From: an uncultured Methylophaga sp.
GTDB taxonomy: Bacteria > Pseudomonadota > Gammaproteobacteria > Nitrosococcales > Methylophagaceae
Direction of reading: 5' to 3'
Length of the DNA stretch: 64,000 nucleotides
NCBI RefSeq assembly: GCF_947259025.1
Contig: NZ_CAMYKO010000001.1
Location: 62,001-126,000, forward strand
Shown piece by piece: positions 27,289 to 34,927 of this stretch (the stretch's first letter is position 1; every line of letters begins with the position of its first letter). A program made the translations under genes and the position numbers. The notes beneath the pieces are model-generated. The model saw only the letters and a list, made by a program, of their open reading frames with translations. It was not told where the DNA came from and searched no databases.

Positions 27289-27501
27289 ATGATTAGCAGC
27301 CATCCCGTTATTCCCCTCCGATTCACCGCGATAATCTGTTCGCTATTGCTGTTACTCAGTTTGAGCGGCTGCGCTACCAGGGCATTAATGTCGTCGGACC
27401 GCTACGAAAAACCCGAGCCGGAAACCCCGCCACAATCACAGCCTTCAAGCTCAGCCGTGAATCCCGACGTGTTGAAGCAGTTGTATTTCGCTCAACAGTA
27501 A
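27289..27501 (+). CDS. Small lipoprotein, unknown
   Basis: A 70-residue protein with a typical lipoprotein signal: hydrophobic stretch ICSLLLLLSLSG followed by C28. The mature part is about 42 residues and Pro/Glu-rich (EKPEPETPPQSQPSSS), ending in YFAQQ. A CGGAG lies about eight bases before the ATG. The exposed, disordered tail suggests an anchored spacer or binding peptide, but the function is unknown. Confidence 0.65.
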   Translation: MISSHPVIPLRFTAIICSLLLLLSLSGCATRALMSSDRYEKPEPETPPQSQPSSSAVNPDVLKQLYFAQQ

Positions 27502-27637
27502 TGCTCAGTAGAATAGTTTCTTCCTTATCCCCGTTTCCCAGCCTGCTAATTTCGTTCGAAATAAGTTAACAATTCCGGCATTATAAGAGTGGCTTGTGGT
27601 CGGCGCTGGTTGCCAATTATCTAGGGAGGGCCTGCCC

Positions 27638-27876
27638 ATGACTCACGCTGCTTTAACAGGTTTATTTGGCTGGATGACCCTGATTAATCTCGGTCTGCTG
27701 ATCTTCAGTACCCTTATGCTTACGCTTTGCCGTCGCTGGGTTATCCGTATTCATAACAGACTGACCGGCCTTGAGGCAGATACACTGATGCCCGCCTACC
27801 TCTATTTTCTGGCTTTTACAAAGTACTGATCATTGTCTTTAATCTGGTGCCATACCTGGCATTGAAATGGCTGTGA
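27638..27876 (+). pseudogene. DUF6868-like membrane protein gene, frameshifted
   Basis: GGGAGGG at 27624-27630 precedes an ATG at 27638. The first frame gives GLFGWMTLINLGLLIFSTLM and ends early at a TGA at 27827 after AYLYFLAFTKY. Another frame that begins around 27811 continues GFYKVLIIVFNLVPYLALKW and stops at 27876. Joined, the two parts give about 79 residues that match the layout of small DUF6868 membrane proteins (LYK-LIIVFNLVPWLA ending). One missing base near 27805-27810, possibly in a run of four T, explains it. It may be a real null allele or a read error. Function of the family is unknown. Confidence 0.72.
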
Positions 27877-28122
27877 CCGCTTATCCCATGACGCAAAGCT
27901 AAAGATGCCGCTCATCTTCCCTGTCATGCTGCTATCCGCCGATCAGATTTGTCTCTGATTCCACAGCGACTTTCAATTTCGGACGTCGGGTCAACCCTTT
28001 TTATTTTTTTCTGCTAATATCCTCCTCCCCCGCAAGGATCTCTGCTTCTTAAACAACTCTCCGAGCATGTTTAAAAAACAGTCTTTCTGGCGAGGGTGCT
28101 TTAACGTGTAGGAGGAAAACCT

Positions 28123-28518
28123 ATGGAGCACCAAGTAAAAAAATCCGTCAGCCGCGCGCTGGCTCTGGCCCAGGACTTTGGTCTTATCGTTGTGGCACTG
28201 GCGACGTTGGTAGCGATTGGTATCGAAGTCAAAATCATGGTGGATAACAGCTTTGTGTCTTTGACCGACCTGCTGCTGCTGTTTATCTATCTGGAAGTCA
28301 TTACCATGGTGGCGGTGTATTACCAGTCGGGCGAATTGCCGATAAAAATACCGCTTTATATCGCTATTGTAGCCTTAGCTCGCTACCTGATTCTGGATAT
28401 GAAAAACATCGATACCTGGCGCATTATCGGTGTCACCTCGGCGATTCTATTGCTGGGGCTATCCATCATTGTGATTCATTACTGTAAGACATTAATGAAA
28501 GAAGAGGTCAAAAGCTAA
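28123..28518 (+). CDS. PsiE family membrane protein
   Basis: A 131-residue protein with four membrane segments of the phosphate-starvation-inducible PsiE family: LLLLFIYLEVITMVAVYYQSG and the following PIKIPLYIAIVALARYLILD are the best-kept parts. The function is unknown; regulation by phosphate is known only for E. coli psiE and no Pho box was recognised here. AGGAGG at 28111-28116 precedes the ATG, and a strong terminator follows. Confidence 0.87.
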   Translation: MEHQVKKSVSRALALAQDFGLIVVALATLVAIGIEVKIMVDNSFVSLTDLLLLFIYLEVITMVAVYYQSGELPIKIPLYIAIVALARYLILDMKNIDTWRIIGVTSAILLLGLSIIVIHYCKTLMKEEVKS

Positions 28519-28529
28519 CCGGCCTTGTT

Positions 28530-28560
28530 AACGGCGGTAGTTCATACCGCCGTTTTTTTT
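28530..28560 (+). terminator. Rho-independent terminator after psiE-like gene
   Basis: AACGGCGGTA and TACCGCCGTT pair around a five-base loop, followed by a run of T, 12 bp past the stop. Confidence 0.93.
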
Positions 28561-28596
28561 ATGCCTGCAACCCTGTTCAAAAAGCTGAGTATTTTG

Positions 28597-28620
28597 CGTT
28601 ATGCATACCTGTGCATTACG
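28597..28620. promoter_or_regulatory. Inverted repeat, candidate operator for the mod operon
   Basis: CGTTATGCA at 28597-28605 and TGCATTACG at 28612-28620 are inverted with one mismatch and a six-base gap, 31 bp before the ModE-like start. A single half, CGTTATGC, recurs at 29007-29014, between that gene and modA. The size and position fit an autoregulatory site, though the sequence is not the E. coli ModE box. Confidence 0.5.
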
Positions 28621-28650
28621 ATAATATTGGATTAATAACAGGTAAGGATC

Positions 28651-28992
28651 ATGGCAGCGCAATTCACCGTACATGGCAGACTCTGGATTGAAGGCCCCGA
28701 TGGCAGCATTCTTGGCCATGGACGGGTGGAACTGCTGGAGCAAATTGAGGCATTGGGCTCATTGAGCGCGGCTGCCGGCGCGCTGGATATGTCCTACCGC
28801 TATGCCTGGAAGCTGGTCAAATCAATGAATGAACATAGTGACACCCCTCTGCTCAAGCTCAACGCCGGTGGCCGTGGCGGCGGTCATGCCACGCTGACCG
28901 AGGCAGGTAAAGCAGCCGTTGCAGCCTATCGCCGCACTGATCGCGAGTTTGAGCAGTTTCTGGCGGATCAGACCGATAAACTGCCGGGCTGA
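28651..28992 (+). CDS. ModE-like winged-helix regulator (DNA-binding domain only)
   Basis: A 113-residue protein made up of the N-terminal LysR-type winged helix of ModE: GRLWIEGPDGSILGHGRVELL, then LGSLSAAAGALDMSYRYAWKLV (the recognition helix) and LNAGGRGGGHATLTEAG in the wing. Full-length ModE has two extra molybdate-binding Mop domains, which are absent here. It lies 58 bp before modA on the same strand, so control of molybdate uptake is a firm inference, but how it senses molybdate without Mop domains is open. Confidence 0.88.
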   Translation: MAAQFTVHGRLWIEGPDGSILGHGRVELLEQIEALGSLSAAAGALDMSYRYAWKLVKSMNEHSDTPLLKLNAGGRGGGHATLTEAGKAAVAAYRRTDREFEQFLADQTDKLPG

Positions 28993-29050
28993 AAAATTTT
29001 GCACACCGTTATGCGCACTGATACCGATCGATACTGAACTGGGCCCACTG

Positions 29051-29794
29051 ATGCTTTTAAATACAAAATGGCTGTTGCCCTTGTTGCTGTTATTACCCTT
29101 GCCGTTGCATGCCGAGACTATCCGGGTGGCCGTTGCCAGCAATTTCAGCCATGCCATGCAGGCAATCAGTGAACAGTTCGAGCAGCAAACAGATCATCGT
29201 GTTGATCTGATCTTCGGCTCCACCGGCAAAATTTACGCGCAAATCCTCAATGGCGCCCCGTTTGACGCTTTCTTTGCTGCCGATACCGAGCGACCTGAAC
29301 GACTTGAACGGGAAAAAAGAATTCAGCCAGGCTCTCGATTCAGTTATGCCCTGGGCCAACTGGTATTGTGGAGTCCCAATGAAACGCTAATCGATAGTGA
29401 GGGAAACATCTTGCTGGACGGCGGCTTTCGTCATCTGGCCATCGCCAATCCCAAGCTCGCCCCCTACGGTAAAGCGGCGCAGCAAACCCTGGAGGCCCGC
29501 GGCGTCTGGCAACAATGGCAGGATAAAATCGTGCGCGGCGAAAATATTAGCCAGACCTTTCAGTACATTATCAGCGGAAACGCCGAACTGGGTCTGATTG
29601 CCCGCTCCCAGCTACAGGCACTGGATACAACCAACCAGGGCAGCCACTGGCTGGTGCCCCCCACCCTTTACCAGCCGATAGAACAACAGGCTGTTCAGTT
29701 ATCGGATAAACCCGCCGCCAGCGCATTGATGGCTTTTATCAAGTCCGATACGGCCTGGCAGATCATTGAAAGTTTCGGATATTCACGGCCATGA
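29051..29794 (+). CDS. modA: Molybdate ABC transporter substrate-binding protein ModA
   Basis: The periplasmic molybdate-binding protein. From ATG 29051 it is 247 residues with a signal peptide (WLLPLLLLLPLPLHA), then RVAVASNFSHAMQAISEQF and LIFGSTGKIYAQILNGAPFDAFFAAD, which hold the serine and alanine anion-binding loops. An upstream in-frame start would add a tail before the signal peptide and overlap the regulator, so it is rejected. Its last four bases overlap modB. Confidence 0.95.
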   Translation: MLLNTKWLLPLLLLLPLPLHAETIRVAVASNFSHAMQAISEQFEQQTDHRVDLIFGSTGKIYAQILNGAPFDAFFAADTERPERLEREKRIQPGSRFSYALGQLVLWSPNETLIDSEGNILLDGGFRHLAIANPKLAPYGKAAQQTLEARGVWQQWQDKIVRGENISQTFQYIISGNAELGLIARSQLQALDTTNQGSHWLVPPTLYQPIEQQAVQLSDKPAASALMAFIKSDTAWQIIESFGYSRP

Positions 29795-30471
29795 GCCTGC
29801 ATTCTGATCTGATGGCGCTGTGGATTACGGTCAAACTGGCAGCGATCACTACCTTAATCCTGCTACTGATCGGCACGCCGCTGGCTTGGTGGCTGGCTCG
29901 GAGTCAGTGGCGCTTCAAGTTTCTGATTGAGACGGTAATAGCTCTGCCGCTGGTACTGCCCCCCACTGTTCTGGGCTTTTACCTGTTAATCATGTTGGGC
30001 CCTAATGGTCCCATCGGCGGCCTGTCGGAGTCGATGGGCGGACGGCCTTTGGCTTTTACCTTCAGCGGCCTGGTGATTGGCTCAGTGTTCTACTCATTAC
30101 CTTTTGTGGTGCAGCCATTGCAGAACGTGTTTACCGCCATCGGCGATAATGTGATGGAACAGGCGGCGACACTGCGTGCCGGGCCGCTGGATCGCTTTTT
30201 TAACGTGATGTTGCCCATCGCCCGACCCGGCTTTCTGACCGCAGCCGTGCTGGGGTTTGCCCACACGATTGGCGAGTTCGGGGTGGTACTGATGATTGGC
30301 GGCAATATTCCCGGTGAGACCCGCGTGGTGTCGATAGCGATTTATGATCATGTGGAATCACTCGAATATACCCGGGCTCATCTGCTCTCAGCCGGATTGT
30401 TGTTGCTGTCTTTCCTGATGCTGATGGCCGTGTATGGCCTTAACCGACGTTTCAGTGTGCTGCGCTCATGA
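29791..30471 (+). CDS. modB: Molybdate ABC transporter permease ModB
   Basis: A 226-residue inner membrane permease with about five segments. LPLVLPPTVLGFYLLIMLGPNG is typical of ModB, and the EAA loop is EQAATLRAGPLDRFFNVMLPIARPG, which contacts the ATPase. It overlaps modA and modC by four bases each, a tightly coupled modABC set. Confidence 0.96.
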   Translation: MSLHSDLMALWITVKLAAITTLILLLIGTPLAWWLARSQWRFKFLIETVIALPLVLPPTVLGFYLLIMLGPNGPIGGLSESMGGRPLAFTFSGLVIGSVFYSLPFVVQPLQNVFTAIGDNVMEQAATLRAGPLDRFFNVMLPIARPGFLTAAVLGFAHTIGEFGVVLMIGGNIPGETRVVSIAIYDHVESLEYTRAHLLSAGLLLLSFLMLMAVYGLNRRFSVLRS

Positions 30472-31535
30472 GTCTTGAAGTCAAACTGAACATTCCCCGG
30501 CGCGACTTTGATGTCAATGTTTCGCTCGAGGTGACACCGGGTCAGGTCACGGCCGTATTCGGGCCGTCGGGCTGTGGTAAAACCAGTCTGATGCGGGCCA
30601 TTGCCGGCCTGGAAAACACGGCTAATGGTGACGTTAAAATGGCCGGTGAGATCTGGCAGGATGCAGACTTTTTCCGCCCGCCCCACCAGCGCGATGTCGG
30701 CTATGTCTTCCAGGATGCCAGCCTGTTTCCGCACCTTGATGTGTATAACAACCTGCAGTTCGGGCTGAAGCGCCAGGTCAGTGATAAACGCCGCGTATCT
30801 CTGGAGCAGGCGATTGATTTACTGGCTTTGTCTCCCTTACTCAAGCGGCGTATCGATAAGCTCTCTGGTGGTGAAAAGCAGCGGGTGGCGATTGCCCGTG
30901 CAGTAGCGACGTCACCCTCAGTGCTGCTATTCGATGAACCCCTGGCCGCCGTCGATATTCCGCATAAGCAGGAAATCCTGCGCTATATCCAGTCATTGCA
31001 TCAGGAGCTGGATATTCCGATGCTATATGTCAGTCATGCGATTGAGGAAGTCGCCCGCCTCAGTGATAACCTGGTGTTACTGGATAAAGGGCAGCAACTG
31101 GCCAGTGGTGAAACGGTGGACCTGTTATCTCAATTGAACCTGCCCTTTGCGCGCTATGAAGAGGCTGCGGCGGTGGTCGACAGCGAAGTCGCCGGCCATG
31201 AGCAGGATTACGGTCTCAGCCTGTTGCGTTTTGCCGGCGGGCATATCCGTGTCACACGCAGTGAGTTAGCGCTGGGTAGTCGCGTCAGAGTGCGAATCCT
31301 GGCACGGGATGTCAGCCTCACACTCAGCCACCCCGAAGACAGTAGCATCCTCAACATATTTCCGGCCGTGGTCGAGTCCATGGTCGCCGATGGCACAGCC
31401 TTGCGGCTGGTTCGCCTCAATGCCGGCGGACAGATTATTCTGAGCCGGGTCACGGCCAAATCCGCCGATAAGCTGGGGCTGGTGCCGGGCAAATACATTT
31501 ATGCCCAGGTCAAGGCCGTGTCACCACTGGTCTGA
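30468..31535 (+). CDS. modC: Molybdate ABC transporter ATP-binding protein ModC
   Basis: A 355-residue ATPase for molybdate import. Walker A is G32PSGCGKTS40, the Q loop lies in VGYVFQDASLF, the signature is LSGGEKQRVAIARA and Walker B is LLFDEPLAAVD. The C-terminal ~70 residues form a TOBE/Mop domain (VRVRILARDVSLTLS), which can bind molybdate and may give feedback inhibition of the importer. A bidirectional terminator follows. Confidence 0.96.
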   Translation: MSLEVKLNIPRRDFDVNVSLEVTPGQVTAVFGPSGCGKTSLMRAIAGLENTANGDVKMAGEIWQDADFFRPPHQRDVGYVFQDASLFPHLDVYNNLQFGLKRQVSDKRRVSLEQAIDLLALSPLLKRRIDKLSGGEKQRVAIARAVATSPSVLLFDEPLAAVDIPHKQEILRYIQSLHQELDIPMLYVSHAIEEVARLSDNLVLLDKGQQLASGETVDLLSQLNLPFARYEEAAAVVDSEVAGHEQDYGLSLLRFAGGHIRVTRSELALGSRVRVRILARDVSLTLSHPEDSSILNIFPAVVESMVADGTALRLVRLNAGGQIILSRVTAKSADKLGLVPGKYIYAQVKAVSPLV

Positions 31536-31557
31536 TAAATGTTTAGGGCTTTCAGCC

Positions 31558-31590
31558 ATAAAAAAGGCGGTCACAGGACCGCCTTTTTTG
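31558..31590. terminator. Bidirectional terminator between modC and gnd
   Basis: AAAAAGGCGGTC and GACCGCCTTTTTT pair around a short ACAG loop. It serves modC on the plus strand and gnd on the minus strand. Confidence 0.93.
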
Positions 31591-31607
31591 TTCAGACCGA
31601 TGGCAGA

Positions 31608-33074
31608 TTAGACATCATAGGTCGATGCCGACACATCACCGCCGCGTCCGGTCCAGTTGGTATGGAAGAACTCGCCACGCGGCTTATCCAGACGCTCATA
31701 GGTATGGGCGCCAAAGTAATCACGCTGAGCTTGCAGCAGGTTGGCCGGCAGCCGTTCGCTGCGATAGCCGTCATAAAATGACAAGGCACTGCTGAAGGTC
31801 GGTACCGGTACGCCCAGCGCCACCGCGGTGCCCACGGCTTTACGCCAGCCCGGCAGGGCCTGGGTAATGGCTTCGATAAAGAAGTCATCCAGCAGCAGGT
31901 TTTCCAATTCGGGGTTCAGATCAAAAGCATCACGGATCTTGCTCAGGAACTGGCTGCGGATAATACAGCCACCGCGCCACATCAGGGCAATGCCACCATA
32001 ATTCAGCTGCCAGCCGTAAATTTCGGCTGCTTCGCGCATCAGCATATAGCCTTGGGCGTAGGAAATAATCTTGGAGGCGTAAAGCGCATCACGAATGGCA
32101 TCGACCATTTCAGCCTTATTGCCTTCAAACTTGCTCACAATCTCCGGCAGCACCTTACTGGCGCGTACCCGCTCATCTTTGCGCGCCGACAGGCAGCGGG
32201 CAAACACCGCTTCACCAATCAAGGTCAGGGGAATGCCCAGATCCAGCGCGTTCATACCGGTCCATTTACCGGTGCCTTTCTGACCCGCAGTATCGAGAAT
32301 ATGATCCACCAGCAGTTCACCGTCTTCATCTCTGACGGCGAGGATATCGCGGGTAATTTCGATCAGGTAAGAATCCAGCACGCCTTCGTTCCACTCGGCA
32401 AATACTTGCTGAATTTCATCACCGGACATGCCCAGACCTTCGCGCATCATCTGGTAGGCTTCGCAAATGAGCTGCATATCGCCGTATTCGATACCGTTAT
32501 GCACCATTTTCACGTAGTGACCGGCACCGTCGTTACCTACCCAGTCACAGCAGGGTTCGCCATCAACATGGGCGGCAATCGCCTGAAAAATCGGTTTGAT
32601 ATGAGGCCAGGCGGCATGATTCCCGCCAGGCATCAGAGACGGCCCATGGCGCGCGCCCTCTTCCCCACCGGAGACACCGCTGCCGATAAACAGCATGCCT
32701 TTTTTGTGCAGTTCATGAGTGCGGCGGTCACTATCGTTATACAGCGAATTACCGCCATCGATAATAATGTCACCCTTGTCGAGATAGGGCACCAGTTGTT
32801 CGATAAAGGCATCGACCACCGGGCCGGCCTTGACCATCAGCATGATGCGGCGCGGTGCCTTGAGGCTCTCCACAAACGACTTCAGTTCATGAAAGCCCAG
32901 AATGTTAGTGCCTTTTGCCGGGCCAGCCAGAAAATCATCGACTTTACTGGTCGTGCGGTTGTAAACCGACACAGTAAAGCCGTTGTCATTCATGTTGAGC
33001 ACCAGGTTCTGGCCCATAACTGCCAGGCCGACCAGCCCAATATCCGCTTTAGCGGCGTTCTCCACTTCACTCAT
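31608..33074 (-). CDS. gnd: 6-phosphogluconate dehydrogenase (decarboxylating)
   Basis: Oxidises 6-phosphogluconate to ribulose 5-phosphate with CO2 release. The 488-residue protein has the dinucleotide motif [15 protein letters not shown], the substrate motif [20 protein letters not shown], the catalytic lysine in [19 protein letters not shown], and a C-terminal [20 protein letters not shown]. In ribulose monophosphate methylotrophs this enzyme closes the dissimilatory cycle of formaldehyde oxidation; that role here is inference. A nucleotidyltransferase gene ends two bases before its start. Confidence 0.97.
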   Translation of the reverse strand: MSEVENAAKADIGLVGLAVMGQNLVLNMNDNGFTVSVYNRTTSKVDDFLAGPAKGTNILGFHELKSFVESLKAPRRIMLMVKAGPVVDAFIEQLVPYLDKGDIIIDGGNSLYNDSDRRTHELHKKGMLFIGSGVSGGEEGARHGPSLMPGGNHAAWPHIKPIFQAIAAHVDGEPCCDWVGNDGAGHYVKMVHNGIEYGDMQLICEAYQMMREGLGMSGDEIQQVFAEWNEGVLDSYLIEITRDILAVRDEDGELLVDHILDTAGQKGTGKWTGMNALDLGIPLTLIGEAVFARCLSARKDERVRASKVLPEIVSKFEGNKAEMVDAIRDALYASKIISYAQGYMLMREAAEIYGWQLNYGGIALMWRGGCIIRSQFLSKIRDAFDLNPELENLLLDDFFIEAITQALPGWRKAVGTAVALGVPVPTFSSALSFYDGYRSERLPANLLQAQRDYFGAHTYERLDKPRGEFFHTNWTGRGGDVSASTYDV

Positions 33075-33076
33075 AA

Positions 33077-34033
33077 TTATCTACACACCTTTATGTATTC
33101 ACCAATAGCTTCTCGCGTTGACCCCACTACCAGTCGCCTTTGACCCGAGGCGGAGTCACATTCAACAGCACCCGTTATTTCAATGGTCTCACCCGCCTGC
33201 GCCTGCCCCACATAAGTATGAGTAAACGACACCACCTCGGGGGTGATATCGTTATCAATCAGATAATGGGCAGGAAAATCAAAAGCCCGGTGGTCATCCA
33301 GGACCACGGCTTTGACGGTAGAAACTCCCTGTTTGATGTAATGATGGTGGTCATGTTCCAGCTCTTCGGGAAGGCAGACCATGCCGATATCAAACTTAGT
33401 GCCATCAATTGCTGCTTTATTGAATTTGCGAGATTCATGCCAGGCAAATTCATCAAAGCTTAATTCACCGCCACGGCGCTGAAAGTTGTCCCGCATCAGC
33501 GACAAATCCAGCTCTTCGATCAGGCCCGAGGCCACTCCCTGCCTGACCGCATCGCGCGTCTGGTGAAAAGCATCCCGGCCGTAAACCACCAGGTCAATAT
33601 CGGAACCGGCTTTTTGCTGAGCAATCAACATTGAACCGGTGAGCCCCAAAAAGTCACATTTGACACCAAACTGCACCAAAATAGTGATCAGACGAAATAG
33701 TTTTTGTTCGATCTCATCCTGCGGATTTTGCTCGTCCAGCAGGGTTTTCAATCGTTTTTCGGGGCGGTGGTGGGCGATGATGTCGCAGATATCAACCGCA
33801 TGGAATTCAGCATCAAACTGCCGGGATTTGAACAGGTACTGCGGGTAATGGCGGGCAAGCAGGCGATTAGCCTGAGCAGTATCAACTTTCTGCCAGACAC
33901 CATCGTGATTGACGTAGCGAAGAAAGCAGCCGACTTTATTCTGGTGCGGGTGATAACTGACCACAGCAAACATGAGACCATCTTCTGTCTGAACAAAATC
34001 TTTTGGCAAATAGGGAAAATCTGCCTGTCTCAT
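33077..34033 (-). CDS. Minimal nucleotidyltransferase-domain protein
   Basis: A 318-residue protein with the polymerase-beta nucleotidyltransferase signature G133-S134 ... S144-D145-I-D147-LVVYG, giving the first two catalytic aspartates. An N-terminal [20 protein letters not shown] segment and a C-terminal part with EETVEITG-like [20 protein letters not shown] surround it. The layout resembles archaeal-type predicted nucleotidyltransferases (COG1665-like), which have no known target. It is probably co-transcribed with gnd (2 bp gap), an unexpected pairing. Confidence 0.75.
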   Translation of the reverse strand: MRQADFPYLPKDFVQTEDGLMFAVVSYHPHQNKVGCFLRYVNHDGVWQKVDTAQANRLLARHYPQYLFKSRQFDAEFHAVDICDIIAHHRPEKRLKTLLDEQNPQDEIEQKLFRLITILVQFGVKCDFLGLTGSMLIAQQKAGSDIDLVVYGRDAFHQTRDAVRQGVASGLIEELDLSLMRDNFQRRGGELSFDEFAWHESRKFNKAAIDGTKFDIGMVCLPEELEHDHHHYIKQGVSTVKAVVLDDHRAFDFPAHYLIDNDITPEVVSFTHTYVGQAQAGETIEITGAVECDSASGQRRLVVGSTREAIGEYIKVCR

Positions 34034-34079
34034 TGTTTTTATCCCGCCTCCAGTTTAGTTCATGATGACACAAATGCCG

Positions 34080-34799
34080 CTATTTGCGGGGTTTTGCCCA
34101 GCACCACAAGCCACCCATGGCCAGCATCAACATCAACACACTGATAATATCCACCAGCCAAACCCCGGCTGGGCCGAGAACACGGCCGTGATGTATATCT
34201 TTAAGCAATTGTTCGAGCGACACGCCCTTGCCATGGAAAAAGGTCTGCAAGTCAGCAGCGACGTTGTCTGGCATCGGATGAGGCTCACTCCATGAGACGC
34301 CCTGTAACGACATCGGTTCCCAGATATCCAGCATAAAGTTGCTGCGCCACATACCGCTTTTTGCCTGCACCACGGGTTCTCCATGATAAATGCCGATATT
34401 CTGAATCGGGGCCGGCACACCGTCAGCTGCGCCCAGCCGATCGACAAACTCCGCCTCCCGGTTCAACAGGATAAGTGCCTTATCCGTCGCCAGCACAATT
34501 AGATCTTCAAGTTTGATACCGCCCACCACTGGTCGCTCCAGGTGTGTGATGGGTTTTGCATCAACAAACACGCGACCATCAAACTGGGAAAAGATTTTAT
34601 TATCGATAAGATACACCGCATCGGCTTCGACCTCGCCCTTATCGTAATGCTTGAGTAACCAGTTCCAGCTGACAAAATGCCTCTCCAGTTGCAAAGCAGC
34701 CGCATGATTAAGCAGCAGACCACTGACCATATGCGCCAGCATCAGCATCGCTGCGATAACTACAACAATCACGCCGGCAGTCTTTTTTTGGCTCTGCAT
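34080..34799 (-). CDS. PepSY-type membrane-anchored protein
   Basis: A 239-residue protein with an N-terminal membrane segment (GVIVVVIAAMLMLAHMVSGLLL), a periplasmic region of about 165 residues and a C-terminal membrane segment (WLVDIISVLMLMLAMGGLWCW). The motif IHHGRVLGPAGVWLVD at the second membrane segment is typical of PepSY-associated proteins, which often accompany siderophore receptors and may reduce ferric iron. It lies downstream of the TonB-dependent receptor on the same strand, but a terminator separates them. The start is ATG at 34799, after an in-frame TTG. Confidence 0.72.
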   Translation of the reverse strand: MQSQKKTAGVIVVVIAAMLMLAHMVSGLLLNHAAALQLERHFVSWNWLLKHYDKGEVEADAVYLIDNKIFSQFDGRVFVDAKPITHLERPVVGGIKLEDLIVLATDKALILLNREAEFVDRLGAADGVPAPIQNIGIYHGEPVVQAKSGMWRSNFMLDIWEPMSLQGVSWSEPHPMPDNVAADLQTFFHGKGVSLEQLLKDIHHGRVLGPAGVWLVDIISVLMLMLAMGGLWCWAKPRK

Positions 34800-34880
34800 C
34801 AATTGGCTTTTCCGTTCAGGTGACAGCGCTTAGTCTGCCAGCGATAGAGTTAGATGTGTAGCCCAACGGCCAACAGAGAC

Positions 34881-34907
34881 AAAAAAGGCAGCCGAAGCTG
34901 CCTTTTT
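34881..34907 (-). terminator. Rho-independent terminator after the TonB-dependent receptor
   Basis: Read on the minus strand, AAAAAGGCAGC, a TTCG tetraloop and GCTGCC are followed by six T. It lies 21 bp past the receptor stop. Confidence 0.93.
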
Positions 34908-34927
34908 CTGGGTGCTGAAAATTATGA

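Noticed and set aside
32052..33143. 363-codon plus-strand frame opposite gnd
   Set aside because: It lies fully antisense to a well-conserved gnd and has no family features; it is a coding shadow.
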